A stretch of 64,000 nucleotides of DNA from Paraburkholderia dioscoreae (GCF_902459535.1 NZ_LR699554.1:3410001-3474000); one strand, 5' to 3'. Numbered from the stretch's first letter, positions 34,157-43,967 are shown. A program made the numbers and translations. The notes: generated by a model from the sequence alone, not told the origin.

Positions 34157-35699
34157 ACCGGCCCTGCGCCGCTATCACGCCGCTGTCTGGGACGAACCGA
34201 TCGTAATGGAAATGTCGTACAAAGGCCGCCGCGGCGTGCTGTTTCCCGAACCCGATCCCAGAGTTACCGCATCCGTCGGCCCGTCCGACCAGCTGATTCC
34301 CGCCGCGCTGCGCCGCGTGAAGCGTCCGGCGTTGCCCGAAATGTCCGAGCCCGACGTGCTGCGCCATTATCTGCATCTGTCGCAGCAGACGCTCGGCATG
34401 ATGGGCATCTCGTTGTTCGGCACCTGCACAATGAAATACAACGCGCGCCTGAACGAAGCCATTACGTCGCGCGATGAAGTCGCCGAATTACATCCGCGCC
34501 AACATCCCGATACGCTGCAAGGTGCGCTGCACATCATCCATTCGCTCGACCTCGCGCTGCGCGAGCTGTCCGGCATGGACAGCTTCACGTTCCAGCCCGC
34601 TGGCGGCGCGGACGCGGCATACACACACGCATGCGTGACGCGCGCCTACCATGCGGCGCGCGGCGAACTGGAAACGCGCGACGAAATCATCACTACGATA
34701 CAGTCGCATCCGTGCAATCCCGCGACTGCCGCCACGGCGGGCTTCAAGGTGATCACGCTGACGCTGGAGGAGAACGGCTATCCGTCGGTCGAGGCGTTGA
34801 AATCGGTCGTCTCGAGCCGCACGGCCGCATTGATGGTCAACAATCCGGACGACATGGGCATCTATAACCCGAACATCAAGGAGTGGGTGCGGATCGTGCA
34901 CGAAGCAGGCGGCTTGTGCTTCTACGATCACGCCAACTTCAACGGGGTGATGAGTCGCCTTCGTGCGCGGGAACTCGGATTCGACGCATGCATGTTCATG
35001 CTGCACAAGACCTTCGGCGGCCCGAAAGGGGGCGGCGGCCCCGCAGTCGGCGCATATGGCTGCAGCAACGCGCTTGCGCCGTATTTGCCGGGGCCGCTCG
35101 TCGTCGAGCACGACGGTGCGTACCGGCTGGAGCCCGGCTCGGACATGAGCATTGGCCGCGTGCGTGAATTCTTCGGCAACATGCAAACGGTCATCAAGGC
35201 TTACGCGTGGGTACGCGCAATGGGCGCGCAAGGCATTGCGGCGGCAGCGGATATCTCGGTTCTTGCGAACAACTACATGACGCAGAAACTCACGCAAATT
35301 CGCGGCGTGACCTGCTCGCATCCACACGTCGACGCATGGCGGATGGAGATGACGCGCTTTAGCCTGGAAACCCTCGAACGGGAAACGGGCGTGACGGTGT
35401 TCGACGTGCAGAACCGGATGGTCGATTTCGGCATAGACGCATTCTGGCTCGCGCACGAACCGTGGATCGTGCCGCAGCCCTTTACGCCGGAAGCAGGCGA
35501 GATGTGGTCGAAAGAGGATATCGACACGTGGATCGCAGTACTTGAACAGATCTGCCACGAGGCTTACACCACGCCGGATATCGTCCGCAGCGCGCCGCAC
35601 AATCATCCGGCGGGACGGATCGACGGCGGACCACTGGAAGACCCGTCACGCTGGGCGATGACGTGGCGCGCGCATCTGAAAAAACGGGCCACGCCGTGA
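34146..35699 (+). CDS. Glycine dehydrogenase subunit 2-like protein (GcvPB-like, PLP)
   Basis: The protein is 517 aa. The PLP Lys is Lys288 in FMLHKTFGGPKGGGGP, close to the canonical LHKTFSTPHGGGGP. GTCTMKYN (about 93-100) matches the family SCTMKYN motif. The substrate-site motif normally SAHGTNPAS is QSHPCNPAT (186-194), and the usual GANLNA is HANFNG (262-267), so active-site residues are changed. It overlaps the GcvPA-like gene by 11 bp, supporting a heterodimer. It may decarboxylate an amino acid other than glycine. Confidence 0.82.
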   Translation: MTTKPALRRYHAAVWDEPIVMEMSYKGRRGVLFPEPDPRVTASVGPSDQLIPAALRRVKRPALPEMSEPDVLRHYLHLSQQTLGMMGISLFGTCTMKYNARLNEAITSRDEVAELHPRQHPDTLQGALHIIHSLDLALRELSGMDSFTFQPAGGADAAYTHACVTRAYHAARGELETRDEIITTIQSHPCNPATAATAGFKVITLTLEENGYPSVEALKSVVSSRTAALMVNNPDDMGIYNPNIKEWVRIVHEAGGLCFYDHANFNGVMSRLRARELGFDACMFMLHKTFGGPKGGGGPAVGAYGCSNALAPYLPGPLVVEHDGAYRLEPGSDMSIGRVREFFGNMQTVIKAYAWVRAMGAQGIAAAADISVLANNYMTQKLTQIRGVTCSHPHVDAWRMEMTRFSLETLERETGVTVFDVQNRMVDFGIDAFWLAHEPWIVPQPFTPEAGEMWSKEDIDTWIAVLEQICHEAYTTPDIVRSAPHNHPAGRIDGGPLEDPSRWAMTWRAHLKKRATP

Positions 35700-35802
35700 C
35701 CGGCGCTTCATAGTTCAGGGAGCGTCGCCACGCGTCCTCGTTGACCGGCGAAGCTGGCTAACGGTCCGCACACCAATCAATGGTTTGCGGACCGTACGCA
35801 GA

Positions 35803-37212
35803 TCAGCCCTGCCAATGCCCTTCGGCCTTCAATTCACCGAATACCTGGTCGACCGCCTTGCGCGCACGTTGCACCATCTCGGCAATCTCCTCTTCTGAGA
35901 TGACAAACGGCGGCGAGAAGGCAATGGAATCGCCGTCGGGCAAGCCACGCGTAATCAGCCCGCTCGCGAGCGCCGCCTTGGCCACCCGAACGCCCACCTT
36001 CAAGGCTGGGTCGAAACGCCTGGCCGGGTTGCGTGCAGCGACGAATTCCACCGCGCCAATCAGACCGAAACCACGCACGTCGCCCACCGCAGGATGGTCG
36101 GCGAAAGCCGCGCGCAGATACTGATGCATGATCTTGCCGCGCGAGCCCGCCTGCGCGACCAGTTGTTCGTCTTCGATGACCTTCAGGTTGGCGAGTGCCG
36201 CAGCCGCCGCGATCGGGTGACCGCTATACGTAAAGCCATGACCGAACACGCCGAGCTTGTCGCTGCCCGCCACAATCGCGCGCCACACCTTCTCCGAAAC
36301 CAGGCACGCCGACAACGGCACATAGGCCGACGTCACGCCCTTGGCCACCGTAATGAGATCCGGCTTCATGCCCATTGCCTCCGTACCGAACATGGTGCCG
36401 AGCCGGCCAAAGCCGCAAATCACTTCGTCGGCGATCAGCAGCACGTCGTATTTGTCGAGCACTTTCTGGATCGCCGGGTAGTAGCCTTCCGGTGGCACAA
36501 TTACACCGCCCGCACCCATCACCGGCTCCATGATCATTGCGCCGACCGTTTCCGGACCCTCCGCCAGAATCAGTTGTTCCAGGTCGTTGGCGAGCTTTGC
36601 CACGAATTCAGCGTCGCTCTGGCCGGGCTCGGCCTCCCAGAGCCGATGCGGCGCCGTCGTGTGCTTGATGAACGGGAGCGGCAAATCGAATCCGCCATGC
36701 AGTCCCGGCAAGCCGGTCATGCCGGCCGTCACCACCGTCACTCCGTGATAGCCGCGCCGCCGTGCGATGATTTTCTTCTTCAGCGGCAGGCCGCGTGCAT
36801 TGTTGTAATACCAGACCAGCTTCACCTGCGTATCGTTCGCGTCCGACCCGGAATTGCCGAAGAACACCTTCGACATGGGCACCGGCGACATTTCGATCAG
36901 CTTCTGCGCCAGCAGAATCGGTGCCTCCGTCGACATCGAAGCGAACGTGTGATAGTAAGGCAGCTTCATCGCCTGCGCGTGAATCGCGTCCGCAATCTCG
37001 CGGCGTCCATAGCCGATGTTCACGCACCACAAACCCGCCATCGAATCGATGTAGCGCTTCCCGTGGTTGTCCTCCAACCACACGCCCTCGCCGGACACCA
37101 TCACGAGCGGTCCATTGCGCTCGTGATCGCCCAGCGCTGTAAACGGATGAAAAAAGAATTGCCGGTCCAGATTGTTGAGGTCGGGCGCGTGGTCCGCCAC
37201 GGGAAAACTCAT
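35803..37212 (-). CDS. Class III (omega) aminotransferase
   Basis: The protein is 469 aa from the ATG at 37212 (GGAGA upstream). Class III signatures are FFGNSGSDANDTQVKL (about 118-133), Asp262 in LLIADEVICGFGR, PLP Lys291 in LITVAKGVTSAYVPL and FGHGFTYSGHP. Family members transfer amino groups from omega-amines such as GABA, beta-alanine, putrescine or taurine to pyruvate. It is paired with the divergent GabD-like dehydrogenase at 37396-38853, suggesting an amine-to-semialdehyde-to-acid step. Confidence 0.92.
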   Translation of the reverse strand: MSFPVADHAPDLNNLDRQFFFHPFTALGDHERNGPLVMVSGEGVWLEDNHGKRYIDSMAGLWCVNIGYGRREIADAIHAQAMKLPYYHTFASMSTEAPILLAQKLIEMSPVPMSKVFFGNSGSDANDTQVKLVWYYNNARGLPLKKKIIARRRGYHGVTVVTAGMTGLPGLHGGFDLPLPFIKHTTAPHRLWEAEPGQSDAEFVAKLANDLEQLILAEGPETVGAMIMEPVMGAGGVIVPPEGYYPAIQKVLDKYDVLLIADEVICGFGRLGTMFGTEAMGMKPDLITVAKGVTSAYVPLSACLVSEKVWRAIVAGSDKLGVFGHGFTYSGHPIAAAAALANLKVIEDEQLVAQAGSRGKIMHQYLRAAFADHPAVGDVRGFGLIGAVEFVAARNPARRFDPALKVGVRVAKAALASGLITRGLPDGDSIAFSPPFVISEEEIAEMVQRARKAVDQVFGELKAEGHWQG

Positions 37213-37305
37213 GACTATCTCCAGGTAGGGAAGCTGCTTAACAGCCGAAAAACAGCAGACAGGGAATCGCATCGCGTCGATTCACTGCAAATTTATTTAA
37301 ATAAA

Positions 37306-37323
37306 TTTGTGCGCATTGCGTCA
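37306..37323. promoter_or_regulatory. GTGCGC-type operator between aminotransferase and dehydrogenase
   Basis: TTTGTGCGCATTGCGTCA is a partial dyad (GTGCGC-AT-TGCGTC) in the AT-rich divergent promoter region. Confidence 0.5.
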
Positions 37324-37395
37324 TTTTGGGCGATATGAGAACATAAATCAACGAATGGAAAAAAACGTTCACGCCCAACCAAGGAAATTTCAACG

Positions 37396-38853
37396 ATGCT
37401 GAAACTCAACGATCCGAGCCTGCTCAAGCAAGCGCTGTATCTGAATGGCGAATGGATCGAGCAGACAGGCAACGGGTTTATCGAAGTCATCAACCCGTCG
37501 ACCGGCGCAGTGGTCGGCAAAGCGCCGAAAGCGAGCCGCGCAATGACGGCGGACGCAATCAGGAAAGCCCACATAGCGCTCCCCGCGTGGAGTGCGCGCC
37601 CTGCGGCAGAACGTTCGCAAATCATCAAACGTTGGTACGAGCTGATCGTGGCGCATGTCGACGATCTCGCCCGGATTCTCACCGCCGAGCAGGGCAAACC
37701 GTTCGCCGAGGCACGCGGCGAGATTCTCTATGGCGCGGCGTTTTTCGAGTGGTACGCGGAAGATGCCAAGCGCCTGCACGGCGAGGTACTCCAGGCTCCG
37801 ACGGCAGGCCGCCGCATGCTCGTGCTACGGCAGCCGATCGGCGTGTGCGCCGCCATCACACCGTGGAATTTCCCGATGGCGATGATCCCGCGCAAAGCTG
37901 CCCCAGCACTCGCCGCCGGCTGCACAATGGTGCTCAAGCCTGCCAGCGCAACGCCTTTTTCAGCGCTCGCACTGGCCGAACTCGCGCATCGTGCCGGGCT
38001 GCCCGCTGGCGTGTTCAGCGTGCTGACGGGCGCGGCATCGGAAGTCGGCGACGAACTCGCAACCCATCCGCTCGTACGCAAGCTCACGTTTACCGGCTCG
38101 ACCGAAGTCGGCCGTTCGCTGATGCAGAAGGCGTCGGGCACGATCAAAAAGGTGGCGATGGAACTGGGCGGTAACGCACCGCTGATCGTTTTCGACGACG
38201 CGGATATCGATGTCGCCGTAGCCGGCACGATCGCGTCCAAATTCCGCAATATGGGTCAGACCTGCGTGTGCGCGAATCGGATCTATGTGCAGGGCGGCAT
38301 TCACGACCGGTTCGTCGAAGCGTTGACGCGCGCGGTGAACGCGCTCAAGGTTGGCGACGGCTTCGACGCGGACGTCACCCAGGGTCCACTGATTGACGAC
38401 GACGCGGTCGCAAAGGTCGAAGAACACGTTGCGGACGCGCTCGCTCAAGGCGCGACGATCGCGGCGGGCGGCAAGCGGCACGCCCTGGGCCGCTCGTTCT
38501 ACGAACCAACCGTGCTCACCGGCGTGACCCAATCGATGAAAGTCGCGATCGAGGAGACGTTTGGCCCAGTTGCGCCGATCTTCCGCTTCGAAACAGAAGC
38601 GGAAGCAGTAACGGCTGCCAACAACACGGAATTCGGCCTCGCCGCTTATTTTTTTACTCGCGACAATGCGCGCGTGTGGCGCGTCAGCGAAGCGCTGGAA
38701 TGCGGGATTGTGGGCGTCAACACGGGCGCGACTTCCTTCGAGGGCGCCCCATTCGGCGGAGTCAAGGCATCTGGCGTAGGTCGCGAAGGATCAAAGCACG
38801 GCATCGAGGAATTTACTGAACTCAAATATGTGTGCATTGCGGAAGTCTGCTGA
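37396..38853 (+). CDS. Semialdehyde dehydrogenase (GabD-like)
   Basis: The protein is 485 aa, typical of succinate-semialdehyde dehydrogenase. TPWNFPMAM (about 155-163), FTGSTEVG, Glu256 in AMELGGNAP and Cys290 in MGQTCVCANR are intact. The extra Cys at 292 is the redox switch position known in GabD. It should oxidise succinic or a related semialdehyde. AAGGAA lies upstream of the ATG, and the gene is divergent from the aminotransferase. Confidence 0.9.
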   Translation: MLKLNDPSLLKQALYLNGEWIEQTGNGFIEVINPSTGAVVGKAPKASRAMTADAIRKAHIALPAWSARPAAERSQIIKRWYELIVAHVDDLARILTAEQGKPFAEARGEILYGAAFFEWYAEDAKRLHGEVLQAPTAGRRMLVLRQPIGVCAAITPWNFPMAMIPRKAAPALAAGCTMVLKPASATPFSALALAELAHRAGLPAGVFSVLTGAASEVGDELATHPLVRKLTFTGSTEVGRSLMQKASGTIKKVAMELGGNAPLIVFDDADIDVAVAGTIASKFRNMGQTCVCANRIYVQGGIHDRFVEALTRAVNALKVGDGFDADVTQGPLIDDDAVAKVEEHVADALAQGATIAAGGKRHALGRSFYEPTVLTGVTQSMKVAIEETFGPVAPIFRFETEAEAVTAANNTEFGLAAYFFTRDNARVWRVSEALECGIVGVNTGATSFEGAPFGGVKASGVGREGSKHGIEEFTELKYVCIAEVC

Positions 38854-38874
38854 TAAACTTTACGTAATGCAGAT

Positions 38875-38892
38875 TTTGTGCGCCATGCGCCC
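38875..38892. promoter_or_regulatory. GTGCGC-type operator upstream of the IclR gene
   Basis: TTTGTGCGCCATGCGCCC contains GTGCGC-CA-TGCGCC and lies about 30 bp before the IclR ATG, consistent with autoregulation. Confidence 0.55.
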
Positions 38893-38918
38893 ACTGCAAC
38901 TACTTAAAGGGGAAGCAT

Positions 38919-39716
38919 ATGGCCGCATACGAGACGGCTTTGGAGGACGACGACGAAGTTCGCGATCGCGATTACGTCGGCTCGTTCGCTCGTGGACTGG
39001 AAGTCATCAAGGTATTCAACCGGCACACGCCGCGGCGCACGCTGAGCGAAGTAGCCGAGGCGAGCGGCATGACGCGCGCCACGGTCCGACGCTTTCTGCT
39101 CACGCTCGTACGCGAGGGCTATGCGGAGACCGACGGCAAGTACTTCAACCTGAAGCCGAAGATTCTAGAGATCGGTTTTTCGGCGCTATCGTCCATGAAC
39201 ATCTGGGACATCGCCCAGCCGATCATGAACGCGCTTTCGGCGAATGTGCAGGAATCGTGCTTTGCCGCGGTACTCGACGGCGACTCGGTGATCTACGTGG
39301 CGCGGGCTACATCGAACCGGATCATGAATGTCGGCATCTCCATTGGCAGCCGCACGCCCGCGCATTGCGTGTCGACCGGGCGCGTGCTCCTCGCCGCACT
39401 GCCGGATGCCGAGTTTCACTCGTATCTGGAAAAGGCGAAGCTGCACAAATTCACGCCGAATACGGTGACCTCGAAGGTGAAGTTGCGTGAACTGGTTGAA
39501 GAAACCCGATTGCGCGGCTGGTCCATCGTCGATCAGGAACTGGAAATCAGCCTACGTTCCATTTCAGTGCCGATTCGCGACCGCGACGGCAAGGTCGTGG
39601 CTGCGCTCAACGTCTGCTGTCCGGCCGAGCGCGTGACACCACAGGACATCAACAGCCGGATCCTGTCAGCCATGCTGGAGGCGTCGAAAGATATCACCCG
39701 GGCGTTGCAGGCCTAG
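38919..39716 (+). CDS. IclR-family regulator (PcaR/PobR-like)
   Basis: The protein is 265 aa. The helix-turn-helix region (TLSEVAEASGMTRATVRRFL, about 47-66) and effector domain (VGISIGSRTPAHCVSTGRVL; WSIVDQELEISLRSISVPI) match the PcaR/PobR branch, which often activates aromatic or dicarboxylate catabolism. AAAGGGGA precedes the ATG. It is the only regulator inside the 30-61 kb island, and so the best candidate to bind the recurring GTGCGC palindrome. Confidence 0.92.
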   Translation: MAAYETALEDDDEVRDRDYVGSFARGLEVIKVFNRHTPRRTLSEVAEASGMTRATVRRFLLTLVREGYAETDGKYFNLKPKILEIGFSALSSMNIWDIAQPIMNALSANVQESCFAAVLDGDSVIYVARATSNRIMNVGISIGSRTPAHCVSTGRVLLAALPDAEFHSYLEKAKLHKFTPNTVTSKVKLRELVEETRLRGWSIVDQELEISLRSISVPIRDRDGKVVAALNVCCPAERVTPQDINSRILSAMLEASKDITRALQA

Positions 39717-39743
39717 GCCGCCGCAAACCTGAAGCAGCACCCG

Positions 39744-39771
39744 AACGGCACGCCTTGCGTGCCGTTTTTTT
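39744..39771 (+). terminator. Rho-independent terminator after the IclR gene
   Basis: AACGGCACGC-CTT-GCGTGCCGTT is a perfect 10-bp stem followed by TTTTTA. Confidence 0.9.
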
Positions 39772-39828
39772 ATCCATTTTCGCAAGTTCCCATCCCCTTT
39801 TTTAATGACGCGATGTTTACATAGCGAA

Positions 39829-39848
39829 CTTTTGTGCGCTAGTATCAA
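39829..39848. promoter_or_regulatory. GTGCGC-type half-operator
   Basis: CTTTTGTGCGCTAGTATCAA contains one TTGTGCGC half-site upstream of the SDR pair. Confidence 0.4.
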
Positions 39849-39887
39849 TGGCAATCTCGAAAGAGATATCCATTGGAGCCATCGTTC

Positions 39888-40643
39888 ATGCAGTCGTCAT
39901 TGAAGGGTAAGGTTGTACTGGTCACCGGAGGCGCGCGCGGCCTGGGTCATGCTGTCGCGACCGCTTTCGCTCAGGCCGGCGCGGTCGGTGTCGTTGCAGA
40001 TTTGCCTTCGGCGTCGCGAATGCTACCGCCCGACGGCATGGTGGCTCTCGACTGCGACGTCACCTCGGAGGCAAGTGTCGCCGCCTGCGTCGCGGCAACA
40101 GTGGAACAGTTCGGCCAGCTCGATGTCGTGATCGCCAATGCCGGATTGGTGCCCGGCTGGCGCACCACCGAAGCCCTCGATTTCGATGAATGGGATCGGG
40201 TAATGGCGGTGAACGCGCGCGGCGTCGCGCTCACGCTAGCCAGAACGGCCAAGGCGTTGAGCGCCACGCGCGGATCAGTGGTTGTCATGGCTTCGATCAA
40301 TGCGTATGCGGCGCATGCACGCCAGATGCTTTACACGGCGTCGAAGCACGCCGTGCTTGGCATCGTCCGCTCCGCGGCGCGCGATCTCGGTCCGCAAGGC
40401 ATTCGTGTCAATGCACTGGCACCCGGACCGATCGCAACCGAGGCGCTGCTCGAACGCGTCAGATATCGCGCCAGTGCCGGCGGCGCGCAAGCGGATGTCG
40501 CGCTACAGGAACTCGCGAACGGCAATGCGCTGAGACGTCTCGCTACCGAGGCCGAGGTTGCCCAAGCCACGCTGTTCCTGGCCTCCGATGCCGCCAGCGG
40601 CATCACCGGCGTGCTGCTTCCCGTAGACGCGGGCCTTCAGTAA
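39888..40643 (+). CDS. SDR family dehydrogenase
   Basis: The protein is 251 aa from the ATG at 39888; a TTG 15 bp upstream is less likely. TGGARGLG, NAG, Ser in MASINAYAAH and the YTASK active site are intact. It lies 38 bp upstream of a second SDR gene, so both are probably co-transcribed. Substrate unknown. Confidence 0.88.
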   Translation: MQSSLKGKVVLVTGGARGLGHAVATAFAQAGAVGVVADLPSASRMLPPDGMVALDCDVTSEASVAACVAATVEQFGQLDVVIANAGLVPGWRTTEALDFDEWDRVMAVNARGVALTLARTAKALSATRGSVVVMASINAYAAHARQMLYTASKHAVLGIVRSAARDLGPQGIRVNALAPGPIATEALLERVRYRASAGGAQADVALQELANGNALRRLATEAEVAQATLFLASDAASGITGVLLPVDAGLQ

Positions 40644-40681
40644 TCCGCCGCGGTTTGTCTTCCTCAACTCGGGTCATCTCT

Positions 40682-41449
40682 ATGTTCAGTCTGGAAAACA
40701 AGACCGTGCTCGTGACGGGCGCGTCCAAAGGCATCGGCGCGGCCATTGCCGGCGCGCTGGGCGCGGCGGGCGCTCACGTCATCGCGCATTACGGCAGTGA
40801 CCGCGCGGGCGCCGAACAGGCATTGGCCGACGTACCGCCAGCGCGCAAGCATTTCGTGCAGGCAGACCTGCACGATCTGGCGGCCACCGAAGCAATGTGG
40901 GACGACGCCGAGGCCTGGCGCGGCAAGATCGACGTCTACGTCAATAACGCAGCCATCATGCTGTGGCACGGCGGCTTCGGCGCGGACGACGCGACCTGGG
41001 ACGCTGTCTGGGAAGACACGCTCGCCGTCAACGTGCTCGCCCCGGCCAGGCTGATCCGGCGTGCGGTCCGGCATTTCCTTGAGCAGAGCGGCGGCGTGCT
41101 CGTCACCATCTCCAGTTGGGCAGCGCAACGCGGTGTGACCAACCCCGACACGATCGCCTATGCGGCCTCCAAAGCAGCCGTGCGCGCCATGACGCAAACC
41201 GTTGCCCGCGCGCACGCCCGCGACGGCTTGCTCGCTTACATCGTGGCGCCAGGCGTGGTTCGAACCCAGATGTCCGAGGCATTCGCAGCGACCCAGGGGG
41301 GCGAGGAGAAGATCACCGCATCACTCGCGATGGGCGAGTGGGTGCCACCGGACGACATCGGCAATCTGGTCGCTTTTCTGGCGAGCGGCACGGCGCGCCA
41401 CCTGAGCGGCGCCACGCTCGACGTCAACGGCGCGAGCTACGTCCGGTAG
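40682..41449 (+). CDS. SDR family dehydrogenase
   Basis: The protein is 255 aa. TGASKGIG (about 12-19), NNAA, Ser in TISSWAAQRG and YAASK are intact. The reading frame extends open far upstream but the Rossmann fold begins at the ATG at 40682, 38 bp after the previous SDR stop. It likely acts sequentially with its neighbour on hydroxy or keto intermediates. Confidence 0.88.
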   Translation: MFSLENKTVLVTGASKGIGAAIAGALGAAGAHVIAHYGSDRAGAEQALADVPPARKHFVQADLHDLAATEAMWDDAEAWRGKIDVYVNNAAIMLWHGGFGADDATWDAVWEDTLAVNVLAPARLIRRAVRHFLEQSGGVLVTISSWAAQRGVTNPDTIAYAASKAAVRAMTQTVARAHARDGLLAYIVAPGVVRTQMSEAFAATQGGEEKITASLAMGEWVPPDDIGNLVAFLASGTARHLSGATLDVNGASYVR

Positions 41450-41488
41450 TTTCTCGCGCAAGCGTTAGTAAGGAATTTTTGAGAACAT

Positions 41489-41508
41489 AAGTGCGCCTTG
41501 CGCACATT
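41489..41508. promoter_or_regulatory. GTGCGC-CTT-GCGCAC operator palindrome
   Basis: AAGTGCGCCTTGCGCACATT is the most symmetrical copy in the island, 133 bp before the amino-acid transporter genes. Confidence 0.65.
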
Positions 41509-41640
41509 TTCTTTGACAGCGTATTTTGATGAGCCCACAATTTTTTCGTGGACAGCCAGGCAAGGCCGACCGGGGCGACGGCATCCGGACTATGGCGCCT
41601 GCCACCCGATTTCCCACTTGCCCCTTCCGGAGAGTTCTCA

Positions 41641-42444
41641 ATGTTTAGAGCAGTATTTCTCGTGCTGGCTGCGGTTGTCGCAACGATGACCGCACAGGTG
41701 GCCGAAGCCCGCACGCTCGATCAGATCATCAAGAGCGGCACCATTCGCATCGGCGTGAACCCGAACTTTCCCCCCATGAGTTCGTACAACGCAACGAATC
41801 AACTGGCCGGCTTCGATATCGACGTTGGCAACAAGATTGCCAGCACGCTGAATATCAAGGCGGAATTCGTGCCGACCGAAGCCGCGCAGCGTGTGCCCTT
41901 TCTCGTATCTGATCGTATCGACATCTCGTTAGGTGCACTGACCCGCTCCGCCGAGCGCGCGCAGTTGATCGATTTCACCGTGCCGTTGCACACGGAGTCG
42001 ATGTCCGTGTTAACGACCAGCAAGATCAAGGCAACCAAATGGACGGATCTGAATTCACCGTCCATCACGTTGGTCGACATGCGCGGCAACTGGTCGGTCG
42101 ATTATGTGAAGGACAAACTGCCTAAAGCGAAGATGCTACTGGTCGAATCGATTGCGGATACCGTGCGCGCGGTCGCACAAGGACGCGGCGACGCGATTGT
42201 CGAAAACATCGACTTCTTCCAGAATTTCACCAAGAACTATCCGAATATCAAGTGGCGTACGCTGAACGACCCGATCTTCGTCAATTACGACAGCATTGGC
42301 GTTTCGAAAGGCAATTCGACATTGAAGGACTATCTGAACGTGGTGCTGTTCGACCTGCACTCGTCGGGTTTCGTCAACGATACCTGGCAAAAGGCGTATG
42401 GCACGCCCATGCAGAAGCCGATCGTACCGAACCCGTACTTCTGA
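41641..42444 (+). CDS. ABC transporter substrate-binding protein (polar amino acid type)
   Basis: The protein is 267 aa. A signal peptide (VFLVLAAVVATMTAQVAEA) is cleaved near residue 22. The SBP_bac_3 signature GTIRIGVNPNFPPMSSYN and AGFDIDVGNKIA follow. It captures a polar amino acid or opine in the periplasm for the two permeases and ATPase encoded downstream. CCGGAGAG precedes the ATG. Confidence 0.9.
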   Translation: MFRAVFLVLAAVVATMTAQVAEARTLDQIIKSGTIRIGVNPNFPPMSSYNATNQLAGFDIDVGNKIASTLNIKAEFVPTEAAQRVPFLVSDRIDISLGALTRSAERAQLIDFTVPLHTESMSVLTTSKIKATKWTDLNSPSITLVDMRGNWSVDYVKDKLPKAKMLLVESIADTVRAVAQGRGDAIVENIDFFQNFTKNYPNIKWRTLNDPIFVNYDSIGVSKGNSTLKDYLNVVLFDLHSSGFVNDTWQKAYGTPMQKPIVPNPYF

Positions 42445-42546
42445 GTTTTTGAGCCGGGGCCGCTGGCACGGACAGCCGCGCGGCGGCCACATCCTGCATG
42501 ACAGCGCGTGCCTGCAAAGGCACGCCGTCATTTGTTCTGGATTGCC

Positions 42547-43221
42547 ATGACCTACACGCTTCAATATGCCGATGTGCTGCGCCAGTTACCGTATCTGGCA
42601 ACCGGTGCGGTTCTGACGCTCGAGATCGCCTTCGTTTCATTCTGGCTCGGGTGCCTGATCGGTCTTGCCGGTGCGCTCGGCAAGCTGCACGGTGGCGCGC
42701 TCACACGCCGCGCGATCGGTCTTTACGTGGTTGTGCTGACGAATACGCCAGCCCTCGTGCAGATATTCTTTCTGTTCTACGCGCTGCCGGACGCCGGCAT
42801 CACCCTTTCGCCAATGGCCGCCGTTCTGATCGGCCTCACGCTGAACTCCGGCGCTTACCTCACGGATATCTTGCGCTCGGGCATCAGTTCAGTGCGCACG
42901 TCTGAACTGGAAACCGCAGAAACGCTCGGTATGTCGCGCCTGCAAACGGTTCGCTATGTGATCTTGCCGCACGTCGCCAAGACCATCTACGCGCCGCTGT
43001 GCAATTTTTTCATTTGGCTCGTGCTGGGCAGCTCGATCGGTTCCATTTTCGGCGTGGAAGAATTGACCGGCCGCGCGATCAACATTTCCAGCGCGAACAT
43101 GCGCACGATCGAAACCTTCTCGGTCGTGGCCGCCATGTACGTCGCACTGACGTTCGTTGCGTCGATCGCGCTCGCGCTGACCGGCCGCTACGCCTTCCGT
43201 GTCAAAGCGAGGATCTTCTGA
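42547..43221 (+). CDS. Amino-acid ABC transporter permease
   Basis: The protein is 224 aa with about five membrane segments and the HisMQ-type cytoplasmic loop (SVRTSELETAETLGMSRLQT), which contacts the ATPase. The stop overlaps the next permease start as TGATG. Confidence 0.9.
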   Translation: MTYTLQYADVLRQLPYLATGAVLTLEIAFVSFWLGCLIGLAGALGKLHGGALTRRAIGLYVVVLTNTPALVQIFFLFYALPDAGITLSPMAAVLIGLTLNSGAYLTDILRSGISSVRTSELETAETLGMSRLQTVRYVILPHVAKTIYAPLCNFFIWLVLGSSIGSIFGVEELTGRAINISSANMRTIETFSVVAAMYVALTFVASIALALTGRYAFRVKARIF

Positions 43222-43967
43222 TGCTCGATCAAATCGCTGCACAAGTCCCTACGTTTTTCACCCGCTTCACGCTCGAGTTCCTGCTCGAAGCAATGGGCCG
43301 CACGCTCGCCATGACTGCGCTTGGATGCGGCGTCGGCATCGTACTCGGCACACTGATCGCTGTTATCCGCTATACGAAAACGCGTCTGCTGGCGCCGGTG
43401 CGTATCGTACTGACGATGCTGGTGGAAGTGTTCCGCCGTATTCCGTTTCTGGTGAATCTGTTTATTGTGATGTTCGCCTTGCAAGGCTTCGGCTCCGAGG
43501 TTTCGCTCTTCACGATTGCGACCGTTTCCATTTGCATCGTCGCTACCGCCTTTCTGTCCGAGGTGATTCGCGCCGGACTCGAATCGGTTCCCCGGCAGCA
43601 GATCGAAGCGGCCGAGGTGATGAACCTCGGTTTTACGCGTACGTTGTTCCTCGTGCTGCTGCCGCAATCGTGGAAAGTGATTCTGCCGCCTGCCTTCGCC
43701 TTCATGGTGATGTTCATCAAGGACACTTCGCTGGCCTCGCAAATGGGCGTGGTCGAACTGACCTTCACCGGCAAGGTGTTGATGAACCGCGGCTTCTCGC
43801 CTTTTCTCGTCTACGGTGCGGTGCTTGCCGCCTACTTTATTCTGTCCTACCCGTTAAGCCGTCTGGGTGCCTATCTGGAGAATCGCCTTGCCTCACCTCG
43901 CAGTCGAAAAGCTCTCAAGCGCATACGCTCAGCAACAGGTTCTCCGCGACATCACACTCTCGGTTGA
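43221..43967 (+). CDS. Amino-acid ABC transporter permease
   Basis: The protein is 248 aa. It has the HisMQ family loop (SVPRQQIEAAEVMNLGFTRT) and about five membrane segments. Its C-terminal codons overlap the ATPase start region. It pairs with the preceding permease. Confidence 0.88.
   Translation: MLDQIAAQVPTFFTRFTLEFLLEAMGRTLAMTALGCGVGIVLGTLIAVIRYTKTRLLAPVRIVLTMLVEVFRRIPFLVNLFIVMFALQGFGSEVSLFTIATVSICIVATAFLSEVIRAGLESVPRQQIEAAEVMNLGFTRTLFLVLLPQSWKVILPPAFAFMVMFIKDTSLASQMGVVELTFTGKVLMNRGFSPFLVYGAVLAAYFILSYPLSRLGAYLENRLASPRSRKALKRIRSATGSPRHHTLG

Noticed and set aside
34146..35699. Canonical glycine cleavage P-protein gene name
   Set aside because: Active-site motifs differ and no gcvH or gcvT is nearby, so I avoided the symbol and called it GcvPB-like.
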